A DNA stretch of 30,084 bases, taken from the NCBI GenBank assembly GCA_910585635.1, contig CAJUFE010000060.1, positions 1 through 30,084 of the forward strand. The letters are read 5' to 3'. Positions 6,803-13,940 of this stretch are shown here, piece by piece. How positions within the stretch are numbered: the stretch's first letter is position 1; every line of letters starts with the position of its first letter. A model generated the notes under the pieces. The model had not been told where the DNA came from. It made no database searches and saw only the letters and a program-made list of their open reading frames with translations. The translations under genes were made by a program, and so were the position numbers. Source of the stretch: an uncultured Lachnospiraceae bacterium (GTDB lineage: Bacteria; Bacillota; Clostridia; Lachnospirales; Lachnospiraceae).

Positions 6803-6931
6803 ACAGCTTGGCCAGCAGCTAACAGGCCTCACAGCTTGACCGCCAGCTAACAGGCCTCACAGCTTGACCGCCAGCTAACAAGCCTCACAGCTTGACCGCC
6901 AGCTAACAAGCCTCACAGCCTGGCCAGTAGC
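6803..6931. repeat. 28-bp tandem repeat, four full copies, growing out of the xylB 3' end
   Basis: Four head-to-tail 28-bp units start at 6803, 6831, 6859 and 6887 (consensus on plus ACAGCTTGACCGCCAGCTAA then CAGGCCTC). A fifth, partial and divergent copy at 6915-6931 is the end of the xylB coding sequence itself (codons LLARL and stop). The inner copies differ by one or two bases, so the expansion is recent. The unit is not a multiple of three and lies outside the reading frame, so it does not lengthen the protein. It fills half of the gap before the DUF4867 gene; the rest, 6687-6802, shows nothing I can name. Confidence 0.9.
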
Positions 6932-8436
6932 TTGTAGTCCTCCTTCAGGCTCTGGTAGAGCTTTTGGTACAGGCTGTGGCAGGCGGCATAGACGTCCGCC
7001 TCCTTTAGGATGGGCTCGGTGCTGCTCTTCTCCCGGATCAGACAGTCGCAGGCCTCCTCCACAGAAGGGTAGATCTTGCAGCCCACACCGGCCAGGATCG
7101 CGGCTCCCAGGGCCGGTCCTTCCGCCTGCTCCACGGTCTTCACCGGACACCGGTAGAGGTCTGCCAGCATCTGCCGCCAATGGGGGCTCTTCGCGCCGCC
7201 CCCACAGGCCATCATCCGGCTGACGGATATGCCCATCTCCTTCAGGATCTGGTCGCAGTCCCCTAGGGAGTAGGCCACTCCCTCCATGACCGCCCGGAGC
7301 AGATGGGCCTTGGTGTGGATCGCGGAGAGGCCAAAGAACACCCCTCTGCAATCAGGATCCAGGTGAGGGGTCCGCTCGCCCATCAGATAGGGGAGATAGA
7401 GCAGCCTGTCGCTGCCCGCGGGTACCCGGGACACCGCCTCGTTGATCAAGTCATAGACATCTACGCCCTGCTCTCCGGCCTTCTGCACCAGGTCCTGGCA
7501 GAACTGGTCCTTGAACCATTTCAGTGAGAGGCCGGCTCCCTGGGTCACGCCCATGATATGCCAGGCGCCCGGCACCGCGCAGCAGCAGGTATGGACACGG
7601 CCCGCCGGGTCGATGGCCACCGCGCTGCTGTGGGCAAATACCACGCCGGAGGTGCCGATAGTGGTAAAGGCGTCCCCGTCCCGCACCACGCCGGTGCCGA
7701 TAGCCGCCGCCGCGTTATCCCCGGCTCCGCCCACCACCTTCACGGCGCAGGTCAGGCCGGTCTTTGCAGCCACCTCCGGCAGGAGCTGCCCGGTCACCTC
7801 ACAGGACTCGTAGACCCTCCCCAGCAAAGCCTTGTCGATCGACAAGGTCTCCAGTACCTCATCGGACCAGCACCGTCCCGGTACATCCAAGAGCTGCATG
7901 CCGCTGGCATCGGATACCTCGGTGGCAAAGACGCCGGTCAATACATACCGGATATAATCCTTTGGCAGCAGGATGTGCCGGCATCTGACGTAAACTTCAG
8001 GCTCATGCTTGCGGACCCACAGGATCTTGGCCGCGGTCCAGCCGGTGAGCGGCGGGTTGGCTGTGATCTGGATCCAGCGCTCTCTGGGCATGAGCCGCAG
8101 CATGTCCTCCACCTCTTCTCCGGTCCGCTGGTCGCACCAGATGATGGAAGGGCGCAGCACCTCCCCCTTTTCGTCCAGCATCACCAGTCCGTGCATCTGG
8201 CCAGACAGGCCGATGCCCTCGATCTGGTCTGCTGGGATGGCCGCCTCCTCCACCACCGCCTTTAAAGTGGCAAGGACCGCATCCCGCCAATCCTCCGGCC
8301 GCTGCTGGGCCCACCCGTTCTCCGGCTGATACAGCGGATAGCTCTGAGAGGCCGAGGCGATGACCGTTCCCTGGCTGTCGAACAGCACTGTCTTTGTAGC
8401 CGATGTGCCGATATCGATACCGATCAGATATCTCAT
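6913..8436 (-). CDS. xylB: xylulokinase (FGGY carbohydrate kinase)
   Basis: A kinase of 507 residues, typical for XylB. The N-terminal FGGY motif IGIDIGTSATKTVLFD carries D8. GLSGQMHGLV (77-86) is the xylulokinase-like substrate loop. GGAGDNAAAAIG holds the likely catalytic base D240. The nucleotide-binding GTSGVVFAHS and ACGGGAKSPHWRQMLADLY complete the actin-like fold. It phosphorylates D-xylulose or a similar ketose with ATP, the second step of the pathway in this cluster. I placed the start at 8436 rather than an in-frame ATG at 8457 because AAAGGGG lies 5 nt before it and the protein then starts MRYLIGIDIG like its relatives. It is probably the first gene of the xylB - DUF4867 - isomerase - fsa - regulator transcript, driven by the promoter at 8527-8596. 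Confidence 0.93.
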   Translation of the reverse strand: MRYLIGIDIGTSATKTVLFDSQGTVIASASQSYPLYQPENGWAQQRPEDWRDAVLATLKAVVEEAAIPADQIEGIGLSGQMHGLVMLDEKGEVLRPSIIWCDQRTGEEVEDMLRLMPRERWIQITANPPLTGWTAAKILWVRKHEPEVYVRCRHILLPKDYIRYVLTGVFATEVSDASGMQLLDVPGRCWSDEVLETLSIDKALLGRVYESCEVTGQLLPEVAAKTGLTCAVKVVGGAGDNAAAAIGTGVVRDGDAFTTIGTSGVVFAHSSAVAIDPAGRVHTCCCAVPGAWHIMGVTQGAGLSLKWFKDQFCQDLVQKAGEQGVDVYDLINEAVSRVPAGSDRLLYLPYLMGERTPHLDPDCRGVFFGLSAIHTKAHLLRAVMEGVAYSLGDCDQILKEMGISVSRMMACGGGAKSPHWRQMLADLYRCPVKTVEQAEGPALGAAILAGVGCKIYPSVEEACDCLIREKSSTEPILKEADVYAACHSLYQKLYQSLKEDYKLLARL

Positions 8437-8526
8437 TTTTTCCCCTTTCCCTGCCATGCCGCTCCCTGGTCTTTCCCGTACCGGCCGACTCCATGCGGAC
8501 GGCAGATTGATCTGTTATCTGTTTTT

Positions 8527-8596
8527 AGTATAACGTATCTGGCTGTTCCTGGCCAGATCAAAACCTATCCTATCGATGGCACTTTCTTGCCCTCTT
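8527..8596 (-). promoter_or_regulatory. xylB promoter with the shared 18-bp operator
   Basis: On the minus strand the 18-bp word AAGAGGGCAAGAAAGTGC (8596-8579) is followed after exactly 46 bp by a -10 box TATACT (8532-8527). The -35 region (TGGCCA at 17 bp spacing) is poor, as expected for an activator-dependent promoter. A GATAGGATAG tandem lies just downstream of the 18-mer. The same 18-mer, a GATACGATAAG tandem and the same 46-bp distance to TATGCT recur before tkt. The predicted leader is about 84 nt. Confidence 0.7.
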
Positions 8597-8607
8597 GTCT
8601 TTTCCGC

Positions 8608-9680
8608 TCACAGCCCGTCCCTGTCTTTTGCCCACCGCTGCCCATCCGCCTGTCCCGCGCCGCGCTCCGACGCCCTGGGCTCCTCCCCGGCCCCGGTGCA
8701 TCTGCCCCCGGTCCATCCAGGTCCCTCCCCAGCTCCGCTGCATCCGTCCCCGGTCCCTCTGGGTCCCTCCTCAGCTCCGCTGCATCCGTCCCCGGTCCCT
8801 CTGGGCCCCTCCTCATCTCCGCTGCATCCGTCCCCGGTCCCTCTATGCCCTGGCCCCATCTCCCTGCGCTGCCTGTACACACTGGGCAGGCAGCCGTACC
8901 GGCTCATGAAGGCCTTGGCGAAGGCACGGCTGTTGGGGAAGCCGTTGTTCAGCGCCACATCGCTCAGGCTATGGTCTGTGTTCATCATCTCCCGCAGGGC
9001 ATACCGGGTGCGCAGGTCCAGCAGATAGGTCTTGTAGGTGACATCCGCGTAGCGCCTGAACATCCGGGAGAGATAGGTGGGGGAGAACCCGAAATGGTCC
9101 GCCACGCTCTCCAGGGAAAGCTCCTGGTCATAATTCTTTTTCATGTAGGCGGTGATCTGGGAGAGCTTGTCCAGGTCCCGTTTGTGCTTGATGCGCCTCT
9201 GGTCCGGCTCCGCTTCCTTGAACCGGGTCACTAAAAGGTACAAAAGCCTATAGAACAGGCTCAAGATCTCCAGGCCATAGGCCTCTCCCTTTTCCTGGTA
9301 GCACTGGTAGATCTTTAGGACCAGCCGGGACAGCTCCAGCTCCGCCTCTCTGGACTGCTTGGCAAAAACCGCCTGGTCCTCCTCCAGATACCCAAAAAGC
9401 AGGAGACCGGGATCTGCAGGACGATCGTGTTGTTGGGCAGAGGCGCTTCGATCGAGTGGATCTCATTGGAGTTCACGATCATCAGATCCACCGCCTTCAA
9501 GGGGAAACGGACGTCATCGATCATAAAGACTAGCTCGCCCTCCAGTACCAGAAAGATCTCGACGGAGCGGTGCCAGTGCTTAGCCCGCCGGTAGCCCCCG
9601 TCCTTTCCTTCAAATACAAAGAGCTTAAAGGGAAGATCCTCGTTCGGTATGACCAATTCATGCTGGAACTCCACGCCCAT
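8608..9680 (-). pseudogene. AraC-family transcriptional regulator, frameshifted
   Basis: The N-terminal part (from ATG 9680, AGGGAGG 7 nt upstream) encodes a cupin-type sensor with KHWHRSVEIFLVLEGELVFMIDD. It runs to QIPVSCF and then loses its frame at a T5 run (A5 on plus, 9394-9398). The correct sequence goes on in another frame as GYLEEDQAVFAKQSREAELE through a typical AraC double helix-turn-helix (YMKKNYDQELSLESVADHFG to RYGCLPSVYRQRR). One extra T would restore a single protein of about 355 residues. It may be a real mutation, a phase-variable tract or a base-calling error. After the HTH domain comes an unusual tail of about 80 residues made of a 14-residue repeat (GPRGTGDGCSGAEE). The gene sits between tkt and xylB and is the obvious candidate for control of both. 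Confidence 0.75.
8710..8835. repeat. 42-bp tandem repeat in the 3' end of the araC gene
   Basis: Three 42-bp units start at 8710, 8752 and 8794, each ending CATCCGTCCCC on plus, with partial units on both sides. Because 42 is a multiple of three, the array stays in frame and encodes the 14-residue repeat of the AraC tail (GTGDGCSGAEE on the minus strand). Antisense frames also stay open through it, which is a by-product of the repeat. Confidence 0.85.
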
Positions 9681-9739
9681 CCCGCATCCTCCCTTCTGTT
9701 AGACTCCCGACCGGCACATCCGTTTGCGCTCCTGCTCCT

Positions 9740-9863
9740 CCAGGCCTCAGCGCCAGATCCTTCACGCCAGGCCCTCAGCGTCAGGCCCTTTATGCCAACT
9801 CCTCAACGTCAGGCCTTTCGCGCAGCTTCTCAGCATCAGGCCCTTTCACGTCAACCCTTTGCG
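9740..9863. repeat. degenerate 27-28 bp tandem repeat overlapping the tkt stop codon
   Basis: Units at 9740-9766, 9767-9794, 9795-9822 and 9823-9850 share CTCAGCGTCAGGCCCTTT in plus orientation. A partial unit (9851-9863) lies in the last codons of tkt. The copies have diverged much more than those after xylB, so this array is older. It occupies most of the 165-bp gap between tkt and araC. Nothing like a promoter or terminator is obvious in the rest of the gap. Confidence 0.7.
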
Positions 9864-11864
9864 CACGGCCAGGGCGGTCTCGGCCACATGCTCCGGGGTG
9901 AAGCCGAACCGCGCAAAGAGCTGCTCAGCCGGACCGGACGCGCCGAAGCTCTCCATGGCCACGCAGGCCCCGTCCAGCCCCACATACCGGTCCCAGCCAA
10001 AGCCGGACAGGGCCTCCACCGCAACACGAGCCCGCACCTGTTTCGGCAGCACCTGTTCACGGTAGGTCTCCGGCTGCCTTTCGAAAAGGTCTGTGGAGGG
10101 CATGCTGACCACGCGCGCATCCACTGCCTTCTCCTTTAGAAGCTCCGCCGCCTCGAGGCACAGGGAGACCTCGGAGCCGCTGGCGATCAAGATCACATCC
10201 GGCTGTGCCTTATCCTCATGCCGCAGGATGTACCCGCCTTTTAGAGCCTCCTTGCCCGAGCCGGAAAGCTGGGGGAGGGCCTGACGGGTCAGCACTAAGG
10301 CCGTGGGACCATCCTTGGCGGTCACCGCGTGGTACCAGGCGGCAGCGGTCTCCCGCCCATCTGCCGGGCGGAATACCGTAAAGCCCGGCATGGCCCGGAG
10401 CATGGCCAGCTGTTCGATAGGCTCATGGGTGGGGCCGTCCTCCCCTACACCGATGCTGTCATGGGTGAAGACATAGGTCACCGGCAGCTTCATCAGGGCG
10501 GATAAGCGGGCCATGGGCTTTACGTAGTCGCTGAACACGAAGAAGGTGGCGACAAAGGGGCGCAGGCCGCCGTGGAGGGCCAGGCCGTTAGCGATCGCGG
10601 CCATGGCCAGCTCTCGCACACCGAAATGCAGGTTCCGCCCGGTCCGGTCTGTCTTCGAAAAGTCTCCGGCATCCTTCATATAGGTCTTGGTGGAAGGCGC
10701 CAGGTCCGCCGCGCCGCCGACCAATGCCGGGACCGTATCCTTGATCTTCCCGATCAGCATACCGGACAGGCTGCGGGTGGCTTGCGGCGCATCTTTGCAG
10801 GCCCAATAGGCGGGATCGTCATAAAGCTTTTTTGCGATGTCCGGATCGTGATACTGGTCCCAGAGGCGCTTTTTCTCCGGGTATGCTTCCTGATAAGCTG
10901 CGAACATCCTTTCCCAGACAGCTCGGGCCTTTGCTCCCTTTTGGGCCAGGCTGTGGTAATGCGCATAAACCTCATCCGGTATGTAGAAAGGTTCGGTGCT
11001 GTCCCAGCCCAGCGCTTCTTTCATTGCCAGGATATTCGCCTCGCCTAAAGGCTCGCCATGGGCTGAGGCTGTCCCCTCCTTTAAAGGACAGCCATAGCCG
11101 ATCCGTGTCTTGACCGTGATGAAGGAGGGGCGGCTGGCATCGGCCTTTGCTTCCTGGATCGCCTTCCCGATCGCGGCGGTATCATTACCGTCCTCCACGG
11201 TCAGGGTCTGGAAACCGAAGGCTGCCATCCGTTCCTGCACATCCTCTGTAAAGGCGATATCGGTGCTGCCTTCGATGGTGATCCGGTTGCTGTCATAAAG
11301 GACGATCAGCTTTCCCAGTCCCAGCGAGCCGGCCAGCGAAAAGGCTTCTGAGGAGATCCCCTCCATCATGCATCCGTCACCGCCCAGCACATAGGTATAG
11401 TGGTCCACCACCGGATATCCAGGTTCGTTAAAGACCGCCGCCAGATGAGCTTCCCCCACCGCCATGCCCATGCCGGCGCCTAAAGGCCCGGTAGTAGCCT
11501 CCACGCCCGGAGTATGGCCATATTCCGGATGGCCGGGGGTCCGTGAGCCCAGCTGCCTGAACTGGGCTAAGTCCTCTATGGAGATCCCATAGCCGAAGAG
11601 ATGGAGCAACGCGTACAGCAGCGTGGAGCCATGTCCGCCGGACAAGACGAAACGATCCCGGTCCGCCCATTTAGGCTCCGCCGGATCATGCGCCATATGA
11701 TGGGCCCATAACTCATAGGCGGCCGCCGCCGCGCCCAGAGGCAGTCCCGGGTGGCCGGAGCCTGCCTTCTGCACGGCATCTGCCGCCAGGACACGGATGC
11801 CATTGACCGCCTTATCTTCTATTTCCATATCCAGTTCCGTATCTTTTTTCCTATCCAGATCCAT
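9846..11864 (-). CDS. tkt: transketolase
   Basis: A full-length transketolase of 672 residues. The thiamine diphosphate domain has SGHPGLPLG with H38, GGHGS with H78 and the cofactor motif GGDGCMMEG (161-169) with N193. The pyrimidine domain has THDSIGVGEDGPTHEPIEQLAMLRAMP with the activating Glu. The C-terminal domain starts near residue 540. It moves two-carbon units between sugar phosphates and links the ketose phosphate from xylulokinase to glycolysis. The start at 11864 is supported by AGGAGG 5 nt upstream; a second Met at residue 13 is possible. The gene has its own promoter with the 18-bp operator shared with xylB, and its 3' end runs into a tandem repeat. It is the most upstream gene of the sugar cluster. 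Confidence 0.96.
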   Translation of the reverse strand: MDLDRKKDTELDMEIEDKAVNGIRVLAADAVQKAGSGHPGLPLGAAAAAYELWAHHMAHDPAEPKWADRDRFVLSGGHGSTLLYALLHLFGYGISIEDLAQFRQLGSRTPGHPEYGHTPGVEATTGPLGAGMGMAVGEAHLAAVFNEPGYPVVDHYTYVLGGDGCMMEGISSEAFSLAGSLGLGKLIVLYDSNRITIEGSTDIAFTEDVQERMAAFGFQTLTVEDGNDTAAIGKAIQEAKADASRPSFITVKTRIGYGCPLKEGTASAHGEPLGEANILAMKEALGWDSTEPFYIPDEVYAHYHSLAQKGAKARAVWERMFAAYQEAYPEKKRLWDQYHDPDIAKKLYDDPAYWACKDAPQATRSLSGMLIGKIKDTVPALVGGAADLAPSTKTYMKDAGDFSKTDRTGRNLHFGVRELAMAAIANGLALHGGLRPFVATFFVFSDYVKPMARLSALMKLPVTYVFTHDSIGVGEDGPTHEPIEQLAMLRAMPGFTVFRPADGRETAAAWYHAVTAKDGPTALVLTRQALPQLSGSGKEALKGGYILRHEDKAQPDVILIASGSEVSLCLEAAELLKEKAVDARVVSMPSTDLFERQPETYREQVLPKQVRARVAVEALSGFGWDRYVGLDGACVAMESFGASGPAEQLFARFGFTPEHVAETALAVRKGLT

Positions 11865-11958
11865 AGTGTCCTCCTCTTTTGTGACGGGACCACAGCGATC
11901 GAGCCTGCCTTTTTATAGCTGCACCTTATCGTTCGGCCTCCCAGGTCCTATGATCTGG

Positions 11959-12028
11959 AGCATACACGCTTTTTCTTCTTTTTCCTAGTCTGATCCTTAT
12001 CGTATCCAATGCACTTTCTTGCCCTCTT
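11959..12028 (-). promoter_or_regulatory. tkt promoter with the shared 18-bp operator
   Basis: The 18-mer AAGAGGGCAAGAAAGTGC (12028-12011 on minus) is identical to the one before xylB, and a GATACGATAAG tandem follows. The -10 TATGCT (11964-11959) lies 46 bp further on, the same spacing as at xylB. No good -35 is present. The leader to the tkt ATG is about 88 nt. The rest of the 11865-12233 gap holds only the chemoreceptor promoter. Confidence 0.7.
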
Positions 12029-12171
12029 CCCGATCGGATATCACCTTCTGGCATTTATCCCATCACCATCCTACCATACCGCCTCCAGATATAAAACCCG
12101 AATTTTTACCTATGTATCCCCTTTACTATTTTATCTTTTTGGAAAATATCTACGATCCCTCCTATGATATC

Positions 12172-12200
12172 TCGACAATAAATATCGGATATGCTATGAT
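12172..12200 (+). promoter_or_regulatory. promoter of the chemoreceptor gene
   Basis: A near-consensus -35 TCGACA (12172-12177), a 17-bp spacer and -10 TATGAT (12195-12200) lie 34 bp before the start codon. A SigD-type motility promoter was looked for and not found. Confidence 0.55.
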
Positions 12201-12233
12201 CAAGCCATCATTTTTTATTGTGGAGGAATGATC

Positions 12234-13802
12234 ATGGGATCTCTACTAACAAACAAAAAACTTGCTACGCGTATCAGCATCTTCACGACCGCGATCACCT
12301 TGGCCGGGATGCTGCTGCTCTGGCTCATCGTATCCACCAATGCCGCCTCTATGGTCAAGAGTGATATCACCAACCAGATGACCGATGCAGTCGAGGCCAG
12401 GGCAAAGATCATCAATGAGTATGTCACCTCAGCAGAGGAATATATGACCGCCTTTGCCTTGAGCAGCGATGTCCGTGCGCTCCTTTTGGACCCGGACGAT
12501 CCGGCAGCGCTGGAAAAGGCTCAGCGATACACGGAGGATCTCGCCTCTGTCAAAGGGATCTTCGAAGGGCTGTATATCGCCACACCGGACACTTATGTCC
12601 TGACCCACACCTCCCAGAGCGCCATCGGGATCACCACCCGGACGGGCGACTCGTTAAAGACCTTTCAGGATACGATCCTGTCCCGTAAAGAGCTGACGAA
12701 CCTGGGGATCATGAAGTTCACCCTCCTGCTCTTACGCCGTGAAGGAAAAGAACTTATGACCGTGGAGCGGGCCATCAGCCGTCTGGGCGATCTGAACCTG
12801 GCCGCCGGCCAGGAGCTTTCGGGATTTTTGGGAAGGACTGACGAGATCGGGATGATCGCGCAGACCACCCAGCGGGTCTGCGGCTGCCTGCAGCAGACCA
12901 TCGACGACGTTGGACGGATATTAGGGGAGATCGCGGAGGGGGATCTGACCGTTGACGTTGCGAAGAATGAATCCTATTATATCGGCGACTGTAAAGCGCT
13001 CTCCGGGAGCCTGCGGACGATCCATACCTATCTGACGGATGTGATCCGCGATATCTCCCAGGTCGCCAGCCAGGTAGATACCGGCGCCGACCGGGTATCC
13101 GCAGGCGCCCAGGCATTATCTCAAGGTACGACGGAGCAGTCTGCCGCCATCGACGGGCTCATGGCGAACGTGAGCGCGATCACTGAGCAGATCAAGACCA
13201 GCGCCAGCCGCTGCAACGATGCCAGCCAGTTGGTCGATAAGGCTGCCGGATACGCTATGGAAGCCGATGCAAAGATGGAGCAGCTGATGGAAGCTACCAA
13301 AAATATCGACCGGTCCTCTGCCCAGATCAGCACCATCATCAAGACGATCGAGGATATCTCCTTCCAGACCAATATCCTGGCGCTGAACGCCGCCGTGGAG
13401 GCCGCCCGGGCCGGATCTGCAGGCAAGGGCTTCTCCGTGGTGGCCGACGAGGTCCGGAACCTGGCGGGCAGGTCCGCCGAAGCGACCCAGAACACAGCCG
13501 GCCTGATCAACCGCTCGGTCCATGATGTCAAGACCGGGACAGAGGCCACTGATCTTGCTGTTTCTGCTATGCGGCTCATCAGCGATTGTGTCCAGTCGAT
13601 CAAGGTCCTGATGGATGAGATCACCGCCACCAGCGCCCGGCAGTCCGAGATGATCGTCTCTGTGGAGGATGGGATCCGAGAGATCTTTGAAGTGGTACAG
13701 TCCAATTCCGCAGCAGCAGAAAAAAGCGCGGAGGTCTCCAAAGAGTTGTCCGGTCAGGCACGGACCCTGAACCAGCTGATCAGCCGGTTCCGCATCCGCT
13801 GA
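12234..13802 (+). CDS. methyl-accepting chemotaxis protein with a truncated sensor domain
   Basis: A protein of 522 residues. TM1 (about 12-34) is followed by a sensor region (41-160), a HAMP-like region (about 178-260) and a cytoplasmic signalling domain with the conserved tip EDISFQTNILALNAAVEAARAG and GFSVVADEVRNLAGRSAEAT. Relatives continue after LTNLGIMK with a second half of the sensor and then TM2. Here KFTLLLLRREGKELMTVERA (161-180) follows at once, and no second hydrophobic segment is present. With TM1 only, the signalling domain could not be placed correctly, so an in-frame deletion has probably inactivated the receptor or changed its topology. The start at 12234 is preferred to 12228 because GGAGG (12222-12226) is then 7 nt away. 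No other chemotaxis gene is nearby. Confidence 0.9.
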   Translation: MGSLLTNKKLATRISIFTTAITLAGMLLLWLIVSTNAASMVKSDITNQMTDAVEARAKIINEYVTSAEEYMTAFALSSDVRALLLDPDDPAALEKAQRYTEDLASVKGIFEGLYIATPDTYVLTHTSQSAIGITTRTGDSLKTFQDTILSRKELTNLGIMKFTLLLLRREGKELMTVERAISRLGDLNLAAGQELSGFLGRTDEIGMIAQTTQRVCGCLQQTIDDVGRILGEIAEGDLTVDVAKNESYYIGDCKALSGSLRTIHTYLTDVIRDISQVASQVDTGADRVSAGAQALSQGTTEQSAAIDGLMANVSAITEQIKTSASRCNDASQLVDKAAGYAMEADAKMEQLMEATKNIDRSSAQISTIIKTIEDISFQTNILALNAAVEAARAGSAGKGFSVVADEVRNLAGRSAEATQNTAGLINRSVHDVKTGTEATDLAVSAMRLISDCVQSIKVLMDEITATSARQSEMIVSVEDGIREIFEVVQSNSAAAEKSAEVSKELSGQARTLNQLISRFRIR

Positions 13803-13878
13803 CCGGTAAAAAGAACGTCCGCAAGATCCATAGATGGAGGAGGGCGCTGATATCAGAGAGCCATATTGACGTGCAGAG

Positions 13879-13909
13879 AGGGGCTATCGCATTTGCGACA
13901 GCCCCTTTG
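13879..13909. terminator. hairpin terminator between convergent genes, with TIR-like sequence
   Basis: AGGGGCT-A-TCGCA pairs with TGCGA-C-AGCCCCT around a short TT loop, and TTTGATCATT follows on plus. It lies between the 3' ends of the chemoreceptor and LCP genes and can serve both. On minus the arm AAAGGGGCTGTCGCAAA is identical to the left end of the element at 20554-20656, so it may be a collapsed copy of that element. Confidence 0.6.
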
Positions 13910-13940
13910 ATCATTATGATATGTCCCGTTGCCGTAAACC

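Noticed and set aside
6803..6931. Regular repeats of 28 bp as a CRISPR array
   Set aside because: The units are directly adjacent with no spacers, and the last copy is coding sequence of xylB. No cas gene is present.
8565..9234. Long open frames on both strands over the 42-bp repeat, including a Pro/Ser-rich plus-strand protein
   Set aside because: The repeat has no stops in several frames. Only the minus frame continuous with the AraC helix-turn-helix has homology; the others lack a start with a ribosome binding site.
12170..12233. SigD (motility sigma factor) promoter before the chemoreceptor
   Set aside because: A TAAA is present, but no GCCGATA-like -10 follows at the right distance. 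The TCGACA-17-TATGAT pair fits the housekeeping sigma better.
12700..12775. Programmed frameshift as explanation for the odd chemoreceptor segment
   Set aside because: The frame is continuous on both sides of the odd segment, so no shift is needed. No slippery sequence with a following pseudoknot was seen; an in-frame deletion explains it more simply.
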